A DNA stretch of 29,879 nucleotides from JAENVT01 sp031412355 (GCA_031412355.1 JANOCR010000264.1:1-29879), one strand, 5' to 3'; shown: positions 16,635 to 24,353, numbered from the stretch's first letter. Numbers and translations are program-made. Notes: generated by a model from the letters alone, not told the origin.

Positions 16635-18001
16635 CAGTCTGCGAGACGCTGGATTCGCGCAGCATGCCGTGCATGGGTCTGCAGCACGTCGTCGAGGTCG
16701 GGGTGCACGATGTTGCCCTCGCGAACCACGAAACGACCGTTGACGATGGTGTGCCATGCCGACACCGGCCCGCATCGCAGCCACGCCTCGACGGGGTCGG
16801 CCACCGCGCCGGCGAAGGTGGGCCCGGTCAGCCGCCACACCGCGAGGTCGGCGACGGCACCCGGCTCGATCATGCCGATCTCGCCGGTTCGACCAAGACA
16901 CGCGGCACCGCCCAGCGTTGCGCACTCCAGCGCCATCCGGGCCGTGCCTGCTTGGGCACCGTTGGCCAGCTTGGCCAGCAGCATGGCCTGGCGCGCTTCG
17001 AGCCACAGCGAGGCACTATCGGCCGACGACGATCCATCCACGCCCAGCCCCACGGGAACGCCGGCCGCCCGCAGTCGAACCACCGCAGCGATGCCCGACG
17101 ACAGGATCATGTTGCTGCTGGGACAGTGGGCCACCCCCACGCCTGCGGCGCCGAGGCGGTCGATCTCAGCGTCGTTGGGCATCACGCAATGGGCCACCCA
17201 GGTCCGATCGTGGCACCACCCGGTTCGTTCGAGGTACTCCATCGGTCGGCAACCGAACTGGGTCAGCGAGAACGCGTCGTCCTCGGCGTTCTCGGCGAAA
17301 TGGGTGTGCAGGCGAACATCGAGGCGTTCGGCCAACTCTGCTGTGCCGACCATCAACGCCTCCGTGACGCTGAACGGACTGCAAGGCGCCAGGGCGACGC
17401 GCACCATCGCGCCGTGCGAACGATCGTGATGGCGGGCTACGGCCTGCTCGCACGCAGCGAGGATCTCGTCGTCGTCGGCAACGACATCGTCGGGAGGCAG
17501 ACCACCGTCTTTCTCGCTCAGCGACATCGAGCCGCGCGTCGGGTGGAAGCGCATGCCGATGTCTGTGGCCGCGGCGATCTCGGCCGCCAGCAGATCGCCG
17601 GCGTTGCGGGGATGCAGGTACAGGTGGTCGCTCGAGGTCGTGCAGCCGCTGAGGGCCAACTCGGCCAGACCCACGAAGGCGCTCGCGTAGACCGCCTCTT
17701 CGTCGATCGCCCGCCACAGTGGATACAGCGATTGCAGCCATCCGAACAGCGGCTTGTCGGTCATCGGCGGGTAGGCGCGCGTCAGGTTCTGGAAGATGTG
17801 GTGGTGGGTGTTGATCAGGCCGGGGGTCACCAGACAATCGCCGGCGTCGACCGTCTCGGTGGCTTCCGGCACGTCATCCGCCGCAGCGCCGACCGCGGTG
17901 ATCAATCCGCCGTCGATGGCTACCCATCCACCGGCCAACTCCCGGCGGCCAACATCCAAAGTGGCCAGCAAACGCGCACCGCGAATCAGCAGGTCTGCCA
18001 T
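16634..18001 (-). CDS. Amidohydrolase, probable 8-oxoguanine deaminase
   Basis: A 455-aa metal-dependent hydrolase of the AtzA/TrzN/guanine-deaminase superfamily. Metal ligands are visible: NTHHH (His66 and His68), HTHFAE (His234, with Glu237), VAHC (His271) and GVDGSSSADS (Asp322). The segments ELALSGCTTSSDHLYLHP and SLYPLW resemble bacterial 8-oxoguanine deaminases, which convert 8-oxoguanine to urate in salvage of oxidised purines. A related hydroxytriazine or pterin substrate cannot be excluded. The ATG at 18001 lies 4 nt after the PLP decarboxylase stop, and its own stop overlaps the next start, so it is in the middle of a tightly coupled operon. Confidence 0.85.
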   Translation of the reverse strand: MADLLIRGARLLATLDVGRRELAGGWVAIDGGLITAVGAAADDVPEATETVDAGDCLVTPGLINTHHHIFQNLTRAYPPMTDKPLFGWLQSLYPLWRAIDEEAVYASAFVGLAELALSGCTTSSDHLYLHPRNAGDLLAAEIAAATDIGMRFHPTRGSMSLSEKDGGLPPDDVVADDDEILAACEQAVARHHDRSHGAMVRVALAPCSPFSVTEALMVGTAELAERLDVRLHTHFAENAEDDAFSLTQFGCRPMEYLERTGWCHDRTWVAHCVMPNDAEIDRLGAAGVGVAHCPSSNMILSSGIAAVVRLRAAGVPVGLGVDGSSSADSASLWLEARQAMLLAKLANGAQAGTARMALECATLGGAACLGRTGEIGMIEPGAVADLAVWRLTGPTFAGAVADPVEAWLRCGPVSAWHTIVNGRFVVREGNIVHPDLDDVLQTHARHAARIQRLAD

Positions 18002-18005
18002 CGGC

Positions 18006-19385
18006 TCAGGCCAGCGAGTCGACGATGATGCGGATGTCGTCGAGCGAGGTCAATGGGTTGATGATGCACAGTCGCAGCACCATCTCGCCGTTCCACGACG
18101 TAGGGGTGACGAAGGCCGTCCCTTCGTCGAGCAACCGGTCGCTCCACGCCTGGTAGTCGATGGCAGTCCAGCCCGTGCGCCGGAACAGCAAGATGCTGAG
18201 TTCGGGCTCCATGATCAGCTCGAGGTAGTCGGAATCGTCGATCAACCGCGCACCTTGGCGCGTCACGTCGAGCGCCGTCTCGATGGCATCGCGATAGGCC
18301 TCTGTCCCATGGGTGGCCAGGCTGAACCAGAAAGGCAAGCCGCGAGCCCGGCGCGAGAGATGATGGGCGAAGTCGCTGGGATTCCAGTCGGGCTGGTCGA
18401 TCTCGTCGCCTGTGTGCAACACGTCGAGATACTCGGCGTGCTGGGTGTGCGCAGCACGCCCGACGTTGGGGTCGCGATAGACCAGCGCGCAGCAGTCGAA
18501 CGGGGCGAACAACCACTTGTGCGGGTCGACGATGAAGCTGTCGGCGTGCTCGATCCCGACGTAGCGATCGCGAACGCTGGGCGCGGCCAGACCGGCGCCA
18601 CCGTAGGCCCCATCGACGTGCATCCACACCGCCGATTCGGCGCAGACCTGCGCTACCCCGGCTAGGTCGTCGATCACCCCGGCATTGGTGGTTCCCGACG
18701 TGGCCACGATCGCGAAGAGGCGGTCGCGGTCGTCGGGCGGCAGCGCCTCGATCGTCTCACGCAGGGCCGCGCCCCACATGCGGCCGTGCTCGTCGGCCGG
18801 TACCAGCACGACATCGGCATCGATGGCCCTGGCCGCCGAACCGACGCTGGAGTGCGCGCCCTTGCCGGTCAGCAACAGGCCCCGGGTGCGGTCGTGGGCA
18901 CCGTCGGCGCGGTGACGCCATCTGAACCGAGCCGCGATCAACGCGCTGAGGTTGCCGGCGGTGCCCCCGGTTACGAACACCCCGCCGGCCGTTTCGGGAA
19001 ACCCGAGCAGATCGGCGATGTAGCGCAGGGCCTCGTTCTCCGCGTAGACCGCTCCGCCGCCCTCGAGCCACGAGCCGCCGTAGATGCTCGATGCTCCCAC
19101 GACCAGGTCGAACAAGATGGCTGCCTCGGTCGGGGCGGCAGGCACGAACGACAAGAACCGCGGGTGATCGATCGAGATGCTGGCCGGGCCCAAAACGTCG
19201 GCGAAGATGCGCAGCGCTTCGAGACCTCCGATGCCTTTGGCGGTAACGGTCTGGCCAACCATGGCGCGCAGTTCGGCAGCCGGCCTGGTCTTGTCGAGCG
19301 GTGGCGGATCCAGACGCATGCGTTCCACCGCGTATCGCACGACGGCCTGCGTCAACACCTCGGTCGACCGGTCGTGGCGGTGCAT
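18006..19385 (-). CDS. PLP-dependent group II amino-acid decarboxylase
   Basis: A 459-aa fold-type I PLP enzyme of the aromatic-amino-acid/glutamate decarboxylase family. Visible are the substrate-region motif HPRFLSF, GVFVTGGTAGNL (136-146) at the phosphate site, HVDGAYGG with Asp258 binding the pyridine nitrogen, and DPHKWL with the Schiff-base Lys290. The amino acid used is not readable. ATG 19385 is chosen because it lies 2 nt after the stop of the small membrane protein and starts the family-like sequence; the longer upstream frame overlaps that gene. A RidA protein, which clears reactive enamines made by PLP enzymes, is encoded two genes upstream, so both may handle the same chemistry. 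Confidence 0.9.
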   Translation of the reverse strand: MHRHDRSTEVLTQAVVRYAVERMRLDPPPLDKTRPAAELRAMVGQTVTAKGIGGLEALRIFADVLGPASISIDHPRFLSFVPAAPTEAAILFDLVVGASSIYGGSWLEGGGAVYAENEALRYIADLLGFPETAGGVFVTGGTAGNLSALIAARFRWRHRADGAHDRTRGLLLTGKGAHSSVGSAARAIDADVVLVPADEHGRMWGAALRETIEALPPDDRDRLFAIVATSGTTNAGVIDDLAGVAQVCAESAVWMHVDGAYGGAGLAAPSVRDRYVGIEHADSFIVDPHKWLFAPFDCCALVYRDPNVGRAAHTQHAEYLDVLHTGDEIDQPDWNPSDFAHHLSRRARGLPFWFSLATHGTEAYRDAIETALDVTRQGARLIDDSDYLELIMEPELSILLFRRTGWTAIDYQAWSDRLLDEGTAFVTPTSWNGEMVLRLCIINPLTSLDDIRIIVDSLA

Positions 19386-19387
19386 GG

Positions 19388-19552
19388 TCACACGTTGAGA
19401 TCGAGCAGCTCGCTGCCCTCGTGGCGGACCTCGGCATCGTTGTTGAGGACCACGCCGAGCACCACTGCAATTGCCGCGCTGCCCATGCACACCAGAATTG
19501 GTAGGAGCAGCAGCACGACGACGATTGCGATGGCGCCAGGCACGTCGGTCAC
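19388..19552 (-). CDS. Small membrane protein, unknown function (54 aa)
   Basis: A 54-codon frame starting at GTG 19552. It begins MTDVPGAIAIVVVLLLLPI, one or two hydrophobic segments spanning about residues 6-38, and ends in an acidic tail with GSELLDLNV. Its start overlaps the ridA stop as GTGA, and its own stop is 2 nt before the decarboxylase ATG. Both junctions are typical of translational coupling, and the codon use resembles the neighbours, so I take it as real despite its size. It was probably missed by simple length cut-offs. The function is unknown; it could anchor or regulate the neighbouring enzymes at the membrane. Confidence 0.75.
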   Translation of the reverse strand: MTDVPGAIAIVVVLLLLPILVCMGSAAIAVVLGVVLNNDAEVRHEGSELLDLNV

Positions 19553-19902
19553 CCTACTGGCTTGTACGCCCAGGCCTCAATCTCCACTGCTGCGCCGGCC
19601 GGCAGCGCGGCGACACCGATCGTGCTTCGTGCCGGACGGTGGTCGCCGAACCCAGCGACATAGGCCTCGTTGAACGTCGTGAAGGTGTCCATGTCGGTCA
19701 GGAAGCACAGCGTCTTGGCGATGTCGCTGAGCTCGGCCCCGACACTTTGGAGCTGGGCCTGCAGGTTCTCGACGGCCTTGGCAGTTTGTGAAGCTACGCC
19801 GCCGTCGACCAGCACGCCTTCGACCATTCCCAACTGGCCGCTGACAATGATCCAATCGCCGGCGCGAACAACAGGGGTGTACGGGCCAAGTGGTTTGCTC
19901 AT
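19549..19902 (-). CDS. ridA: RidA family enamine/imine deaminase
   Basis: A 117-aa protein of the RidA/YjgF/UK114 family, which hydrolyses reactive 2-aminoacrylate-type enamines released by PLP enzymes to oxo acids and ammonia. Visible are GPYTPVVRAGDWIIVSGQLG (25-residue N-terminal core), a DMDTFTTFNEAYVAGF segment, RSTIGVAALPAGAAVEIEA with the conserved Arg that binds the carboxylate, and normal length. ATG 19902 (MSKPLGPY) is favoured over an upstream ATG because a TACGAT box lies 6 nt before it. First gene of the operon leading to the membrane protein, decarboxylase, amidohydrolase and cation exporter, and divergent from the thioredoxin-fold lipoprotein. Confidence 0.92.
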   Translation of the reverse strand: MSKPLGPYTPVVRAGDWIIVSGQLGMVEGVLVDGGVASQTAKAVENLQAQLQSVGAELSDIAKTLCFLTDMDTFTTFNEAYVAGFGDHRPARSTIGVAALPAGAAVEIEAWAYKPVG

Positions 19903-19908
19903 GTGCGC

Positions 19909-19914
19909 ATCGTA
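19909..19914 (-). promoter_or_regulatory. -10 box of ridA operon (leaderless type)
   Basis: TACGAT on the minus strand, 6 nt before the ridA ATG. It lies beside the divergent -10 box at 19926, so the two promoters overlap. Confidence 0.5.
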
Positions 19915-19925
19915 GGCGCAACTTC

Positions 19926-19931
19926 TACACT
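19926..19931 (+). promoter_or_regulatory. -10 box of thioredoxin-fold lipoprotein (leaderless type)
   Basis: TACACT lies 7 nt before the ATG at 19939, and the spacer has no ribosome site. Confidence 0.5.
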
Positions 19932-19938
19932 GTCGACG

Positions 19939-20811
19939 ATGTCGATGTCGCGGCGCCACCTCATCGCTAGTGCCGGAGCATTGCTGGTCGTTGCGGCGTG
20001 CGGCGACGATTCGTCGTCGAGTTCCGAATCGACGCCGGCCGAGCCCACCGGTGACCCGGGCGTCACGGGATTCACGATCGCCCAGCGCTATCCCAGCGAC
20101 ACCTTCGTGCCGGGCAAGGTTCGGCTACCCATCTCCATCGCCGATCAGGGCAGCCTGATGACCACCGGTCCTGCCGTCCTCACCGGTCGGGTGCTCGACA
20201 GCAACAACCAGCAGATCGCCACTGTCAGCGCGCCGATCCATGCCATCGATCTGGTCATCCCGTACTGGGCCGTCAACGTGGAGATCGCTGAACCCGGTAT
20301 CTACACCCTGCGCCTCGAAGGCGACGACGGTTTCGGAGCCGCGTTCCAGATCACCGACCCGGCGGCCGTCACCGTGCCGTACGTCGGTTCGCTGCTGCCG
20401 CCGTTCGACACGCCGACAGTCGACGACCACCGGGGTGTCGAGCCGTATTGCTCGCTTCTACCGGACCCGTGCCCGCTTCACGAGATGACCCTGACCCAGG
20501 CGATGACTTCGGGCAAGCCCGTCGCCTACATGATCGGCACGCCGGCCCACTGCCAGACCGGCACCTGTGCGCCTGGGTTGGAGTTCTTGGTGAAGGCCCA
20601 CGAGCGGCTGGGCGACGCCGTGGCGATGGTGCACGCCGACGTGTTCGCCGACAACGCGGCAACTCGGGTGGCGCCAGCGGTCGACGCCCTCGGCCTGCAG
20701 TACGAGCCGGTGCTCTACCTGTGCGGAGTCGACGGCATCGTCAAGGACCGCATCGACGTGATCTGGGACCAGAGCGAGCTCGACGAGCGGCTCGACGCCT
20801 TCCTGGCTTGA
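19939..20811 (+). CDS. Tat lipoprotein with probable thioredoxin-like domain
   Basis: A 290-aa exported protein. SMSRRHLIASAGALLVVAAC joins a twin-arginine motif to a lipobox, and a Ser-rich linker follows. The middle (about 45-150) looks like a beta-sandwich. The C-terminal half has GKPVAYMIGTPAHCQTGTC, a strand followed by two cysteines four residues apart where thioredoxins have CxxC. A VMV-like helix, a YEPVLYLCGVDGIVKDRI strand and an EL-ERL helix follow, as expected of that fold. The redox or copper-handling role is inferred. ATG 19939 is supported by a TACACT box 7 nt upstream (an ATG two codons later is also possible). It converges on the Fe-S carrier gene with only 4 nt between the stops. 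Confidence 0.8.
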   Translation: MSMSRRHLIASAGALLVVAACGDDSSSSSESTPAEPTGDPGVTGFTIAQRYPSDTFVPGKVRLPISIADQGSLMTTGPAVLTGRVLDSNNQQIATVSAPIHAIDLVIPYWAVNVEIAEPGIYTLRLEGDDGFGAAFQITDPAAVTVPYVGSLLPPFDTPTVDDHRGVEPYCSLLPDPCPLHEMTLTQAMTSGKPVAYMIGTPAHCQTGTCAPGLEFLVKAHERLGDAVAMVHADVFADNAATRVAPAVDALGLQYEPVLYLCGVDGIVKDRIDVIWDQSELDERLDAFLA

Positions 20812-20815
20812 CGGT

Positions 20816-21148
20816 TCAGCTGAAGCTTGACCCGCAACCGCACGTGCGGCTGGCATTGGGGTTGTTGATCGAAAAGCCGGCCTGGTTGAGCCCGTCTTTG
20901 TAGTCGAGCGTCGCGCCTTCCAGCATCTGTGCCGACGCCGAATCGACGACGACGTTGACAGTGGCGCCTGGGTTGCCGAAAGTGGCCTTCTCGTCATCGG
21001 CGGCGACATCGCCGTCGAAGAACATCTCGTACGAGAATCCACTGCAACCACCCGGACGCACAGCAACGCGCAACGCCAGGTCGAGATCGCCCTCTGCTTC
21101 GAGTAGTTCTTTGACCTTGACGGCAGCGGTATCGGTGAGCGTGATCAC
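20816..21148 (-). CDS. erpA: A-type iron-sulfur carrier (ErpA/IscA-like)
   Basis: A 110-aa A-type carrier that holds and passes Fe-S clusters to target proteins. The three ligand cysteines are present: Cys35 in RPGGCSGF, and Cys103 and Cys105 in CGCGSSF at the C-terminus. Start is GTG 21148 with a strong AGGAGGAG ribosome site 8 nt upstream and a TACAAT -10 box further out. It is divergent from the Mrp/ApbC ATPase gene, another Fe-S assembly factor, and their promoters interlock. ErpA rather than IscA or SufA is chosen on general resemblance only. Confidence 0.92.
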   Translation of the reverse strand: MITLTDTAAVKVKELLEAEGDLDLALRVAVRPGGCSGFSYEMFFDGDVAADDEKATFGNPGATVNVVVDSASAQMLEGATLDYKDGLNQAGFSINNPNASRTCGCGSSFS

Positions 21149-21156
21149 GGTACGGG

Positions 21157-21164
21157 CTCCTCCT
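21157..21164 (-). promoter_or_regulatory. Strong ribosome binding site of the Fe-S carrier gene
   Basis: AGGAGGAG on the minus strand, 8 nt before GTG 21148. It contrasts with the leaderless divergent partner. Confidence 0.7.
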
Positions 21165-21178
21165 ACGGTTGGGAAGTC

Positions 21179-21204
21179 ATTGTAACGAGCTGCAACCCTA
21201 CAAT
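21179..21204. promoter_or_regulatory. Interlocked divergent promoters with mirrored TACAAT boxes
   Basis: ATTGTA (21179-21184) and TACAAT (21199-21204) form a perfect 6-bp inverted repeat. The right copy is a -10 box 7 nt before the mrp GTG (leaderless). The left copy, read on the minus strand, is the -10 box for the Fe-S carrier. Each box lies where the other promoter's -35 should be, so polymerase binding should be mutually exclusive. Confidence 0.55.
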
Positions 21205-21211
21205 TGATGTT

Positions 21212-22402
21212 GTGATTCCCGCCCCGCCCGATGTGGAAACAGTCACAGCACTATTGCGTTCGGTGATCGATCCCGAGCTGGGTGCCGACATCGTCACACT
21301 GGGCATGGTTCCGTCGGTCAGGGTGGCCGATGATGGCGTCGTCACGGTGGGTGTCAAGCTCACGATCGGCGGTTGCCCGTTGCGTGCCCAGATCAAGAAA
21401 GACATCGAGACCAGGGTCGCTGTGCATCCTGGTGTCTCGAAAGTGGAGATCGACTGGGGTGAGATGACCAGTGACGAGCGTTCCGAGGTCATGTCGAAGG
21501 CCCGCTGGAACGCTCGCGAGAATGCACCCAACACCGAGGTGCCGGCATCGACTCGGATCCTGGCGGTCGCCAGCGGCAAGGGAGGTGTCGGCAAATCGTC
21601 GGTCACCGTCAACCTCGCTGCGGCCATTGCCGCCGAGGGATTCACTGTCGGCGTGCTGGACGCTGACATCTGGGGGTTCTCTGTCCCCCGGCTGCTGGGC
21701 ATCGACGATCGGCTCGAGGCCGAGGCCGTCGAGGGTCGCGACAAGCCGATGATCATCCCGCGCAACCTGCCCATGGGCCGCGGGCTGCTGAAGGTGGTCA
21801 GCACCGGATTTCTGGTGGAGGAAGACACGGCGCTGATGTGGCGCGGTCTCATGCTCAACAAGGCTGTCGAGCAGTTCCTGCGCGACGTGCACTGGGGCGA
21901 TCTCGACTACCTGTTCATCGACATGCCGCCCGGAACGGGCGACGTGCAGATGGGCCTGGCGCGGATGCTGCCACGCACCGACCTGCTGATCGTCACCACG
22001 CCGGCCGTCGCCGCGCAGAAGGTGGCGGCGCGCGCTGCCGACATGGCCAGACGCAGCTTTCTACGAGTATGCGGCGTTATCGAGAACATGTCGTCGTTCA
22101 CCTGCGACCACGGCATCGAGTACGCCCTGTTCGGCACGGGCGGAGGCCAGGTCCTGGCCGACGAGGTCGGAGTCGAGCTGTTGGGTCGAGTACCCCTCGA
22201 GCCGGCGGTCGCTGCCGGCGGCGACGCTGGTCGGCCCGTGGCGATCGATGGGACCGGTTTGGCGGCGGCTGAGTTCCGCATGATTGCCCGCAAGATCATC
22301 GACGAGGTGGCACCACCGGTCAACATGGCCGGGTGTTCGGCGCGGATGTTGTCGTTGGTCGCGGCTGCGCTCGACGCTGCCGATCAGCCCAAGTCTGCGT
22401 AG
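21212..22402 (+). CDS. mrp: Mrp/ApbC-type P-loop ATPase, Fe-S cluster carrier
   Basis: A 396-aa protein with an N-terminal MIP18/DUF59 domain (about 8-95), which contains GGCPLRAQI, and a Mrp/NBP35 ATPase domain. The ATPase has the deviant Walker A SGKGGVGKSS (121-130), LDADIWGFSVPRLLG and IDMPPGTGDVQ. These proteins bind and transfer Fe-S clusters. The usual bridging CxxC after ENMS is reduced to FTCDHG, with Cys298 but not the second cysteine, so a cluster, if bound there, must be ligated differently. GTG 21212 has TACAAT 7 nt upstream. It is divergent from the A-type carrier, and its stop overlaps the convergent Nudix gene by 19 nt. Confidence 0.93.
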   Translation: MIPAPPDVETVTALLRSVIDPELGADIVTLGMVPSVRVADDGVVTVGVKLTIGGCPLRAQIKKDIETRVAVHPGVSKVEIDWGEMTSDERSEVMSKARWNARENAPNTEVPASTRILAVASGKGGVGKSSVTVNLAAAIAAEGFTVGVLDADIWGFSVPRLLGIDDRLEAEAVEGRDKPMIIPRNLPMGRGLLKVVSTGFLVEEDTALMWRGLMLNKAVEQFLRDVHWGDLDYLFIDMPPGTGDVQMGLARMLPRTDLLIVTTPAVAAQKVAARAADMARRSFLRVCGVIENMSSFTCDHGIEYALFGTGGGQVLADEVGVELLGRVPLEPAVAAGGDAGRPVAIDGTGLAAAEFRMIARKIIDEVAPPVNMAGCSARMLSLVAAALDAADQPKSA

Positions 22403-23118
22403 TCGTCGTCATCCGGCAGCGAGATGCCGCGTATTCGGCCATTGGCGTCCATTCGCAACTTCGGCAGGATCGGCTGGGGACGATCGAGTTTCCGAGCGGC
22501 GCGCATTGCTGAAGCGGCGTCACTGTGCGCGGCGACGAACTCGAGGTTCTTGGTGGTCGGTGGCATCATCGTCAGTTCGCCCCGCTGGCAGCGCTCCAAC
22601 GCATCGCGCGGGCCAACCCATTCACTGGCGATCGTTTCGTTGTCGTCATGACGCGAGGCCTGTTCGGGCGGGGCCACCGCGATGAAGAAGCGGGTGTCGA
22701 ACCGGCGGGGCGATTCGCCGGCCGGCGTGATCCAGTGGCTGATCCAGACCAGGTCGTCGAGAGCCGGCCTCAGTTGGTGCTGAGTGCACAGTTCGCGCAA
22801 ATCGATCGCGCCGTCGTACACCGCTTGGCGGTGAGCCAGCGCCGGATGTCCGTCGGCGATCATCACGCCGCTCTTGTCGGTCGCCAACAGGACACCGGCC
22901 TCCTCGTAGCACTCCCGAATCGCAGCAACCACGTATGAAACATCGCCTTCGCCATCGGCAGGGTCCACCTTGCCTCCGGGAAAGACATACATCCCTCCGG
23001 CGAACGCGGCTGCTGTGGTACGTCGCATCATGAAGACTTCGATGCCCTCGTCGGACTGGCCATCTCGAACCAGCATCACCGTTGCCGCTGGCTTGGCGGG
23101 AACCTCGGCATTTGGCAT
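22384..23118 (-). CDS. Nudix hydrolase, NUDT19-like
   Basis: A 244-aa Nudix protein. The Nudix box is recognisable as FPGGKVDPAD, an insertion of about a dozen residues, then AAIRECYEEAGVLL (67-78), with the metal-binding REcyEEaG intact. The insertion between the two parts and the FAGGMYVFPGG lead-in resemble NUDT19-type coenzyme A diphosphatases, but the substrate is not certain. The C-terminus is acidic (DDDDYADLG). ATG 23118 is preceded by TACCGT 8 nt upstream on the minus strand, so it may be leaderless. It is divergent from the oligoribonuclease gene and overlaps the end of mrp by 19 nt. Confidence 0.88.
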   Translation of the reverse strand: MPNAEVPAKPAATVMLVRDGQSDEGIEVFMMRRTTAAAFAGGMYVFPGGKVDPADGEGDVSYVVAAIRECYEEAGVLLATDKSGVMIADGHPALAHRQAVYDGAIDLRELCTQHQLRPALDDLVWISHWITPAGESPRRFDTRFFIAVAPPEQASRHDDNETIASEWVGPRDALERCQRGELTMMPPTTKNLEFVAAHSDAASAMRAARKLDRPQPILPKLRMDANGRIRGISLPDDDDYADLG

Positions 23119-23126
23119 TGCGGGCG

Positions 23127-23132
23127 ACGGTA
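23127..23132 (-). promoter_or_regulatory. -10 box of Nudix gene (leaderless type)
   Basis: TACCGT on the minus strand, 8 nt before the ATG at 23118. Confidence 0.4.
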
Positions 23133-23143
23133 ACGCGTTTGCG

Positions 23144-23149
23144 TAGTCT
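23144..23149 (+). promoter_or_regulatory. -10 box of orn (leaderless type)
   Basis: TAGTCT lies 7 nt before GTG 23157. It helps reject the longer upstream start, which would overlap the divergent Nudix gene. Confidence 0.45.
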
Positions 23150-23156
23150 TGCGCCG

Positions 23157-23738
23157 GTGCTGGTTTGGATGGATCTCGAGATGACTGGTTTGGAGCCGTC
23201 TCGGCATGTCATCGTCGAGATCGCCACGCTGGTGACCGACGACGATCTGAACATCATCCAGGAAGGGCCGGACCTCGTCGTTCACCAGGACGAAGCGGCG
23301 CTCGCCCAGATGGACCCGGTCGTTGTCGAGATGCACACCCGTAGTGGTCTGCTCGATGCCATTCGTGCCTCGCAGATGTCGCTCGCCGACGCCGGAGCAC
23401 AGACGTTGGAGTTCATCAAGTCACATGTAACCGAGGCGCGACGGGTGCCGCTGTGCGGCAATTCGATTGGCATGGATCGACGATTCCTTGCCGCCTACCT
23501 GCCCGAGATCGAGGAGTACCTGCACTATCGCAGCGTTGATGTCAGCACCGTTAAGGAACTCGTCAAGCGGTGGTATCCCGGCCTCAACAGCACCCGGCCG
23601 CGTAAAGCCGGATCACATCGCGCGCTCGACGATGTGCTCGAGAGCATCTCGGAGATGAAGTTCTACCGCGAGCACGTGTTCGTGCGCGAAGTTGCCGCGT
23701 TGGCTGCCGTCACGGAGAGTTTGCCCGAATCCACCTGA
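23157..23738 (+). CDS. orn: Oligoribonuclease
   Basis: A 3'-5' exoribonuclease that degrades 2-5 nt RNA fragments and linear dinucleotides such as pGpG. The 193-aa protein begins MLVWMDLEMTGLEP, with the first DEDDh residues at Asp6 and Glu8. Later motifs are CGNSIGMDRRFL with the next Asp, and the SHRALDDV end with the catalytic His and Asp. The VDVSTVKEL segment is typical of Orn. Start GTG 23157 puts the catalytic motif at the expected distance from the N-terminus and has a -10 box 7 nt ahead. Its 3' end overlaps the convergent zinc-ribbon gene by 29 nt. Confidence 0.95.
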   Translation: MLVWMDLEMTGLEPSRHVIVEIATLVTDDDLNIIQEGPDLVVHQDEAALAQMDPVVVEMHTRSGLLDAIRASQMSLADAGAQTLEFIKSHVTEARRVPLCGNSIGMDRRFLAAYLPEIEEYLHYRSVDVSTVKELVKRWYPGLNSTRPRKAGSHRALDDVLESISEMKFYREHVFVREVAALAAVTESLPEST

Positions 23739-24231
23739 GGACTCCGGCGGGATCGACCCGTTGCTCGTCCACGTCCTCGAGTAGCGATCGCAGCCGGGAG
23801 AGTTCGTTCGAGGCACTGATCCCATAACGAAGAGGATTGGAGTCGGTGACGTTGACGCATGTGCGACACGCCCTCGGATGCATCGCGCTGAAGTGTTGGC
23901 CTGTGGCGGGTGGCGCCAGGACGCCGCACAGCGATTCGCGCCGGCGACCCTCGGGCCGCACGCTGGTGCGTAGGGCGTGAACCTTGCCGTACGGTGCGAT
24001 CGACCCGCCACGCTCGTAGCCGCTTCCAGACCAGGCGTCGCCGGTTACCTGACCGGGCAGCGGTCGCACGGTTCGCTGGTGCTCGAACCCGTGACGGTGC
24101 TCGTAGGCGCGCTGACGGCAGGTTTGATTGCAGTAGAGGCGCGGACGGCCCGGACGACAGGCGATGGCGAACTCGGCAGCACACCATGAACAGGGGCGAT
24201 GCGTCGGGCTGGGCTGGAGGATTCGAGGCAT
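23710..24231 (-). CDS. Unrecognised protein with two zinc-knuckle-like cysteine sets
   Basis: A 173-aa protein that I cannot assign to a function. The N-terminus has CSWC (Cys14, Cys17) and YCNQTCRQRAYEHR (Cys34, Cys38), the pattern of a small zinc ribbon. That form often appears as YC-x-x-x-CR-x-RAY in actinobacterial proteins of unknown role. A second possible site is Cys102, with His113 or His118, Cys122 and Cys125 (CRTC). A helical C-terminus (ELSRLRSLLEDVDEQ) follows. A nucleic-acid-binding role is a guess. The start ATG 24231 has TAGAAC 6 nt before it, close to the leaderless pattern. The end overlaps orn in antisense. Confidence 0.7.
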   Translation of the reverse strand: MPRILQPSPTHRPCSWCAAEFAIACRPGRPRLYCNQTCRQRAYEHRHGFEHQRTVRPLPGQVTGDAWSGSGYERGGSIAPYGKVHALRTSVRPEGRRRESLCGVLAPPATGQHFSAMHPRACRTCVNVTDSNPLRYGISASNELSRLRSLLEDVDEQRVDPAGVLRWIRANSP

Positions 24232-24353
24232 GTCTTCGTTCTACGCCTGGGGTGTGATACGGATTCGCCACCTGGGTCCTGCCCGCACCCCCGCGTCGCA
24301 GGTCCTGAGCTCGGGCCCGTCCAGGTGATCCACGTCTCCCCACCCCAACCCAT

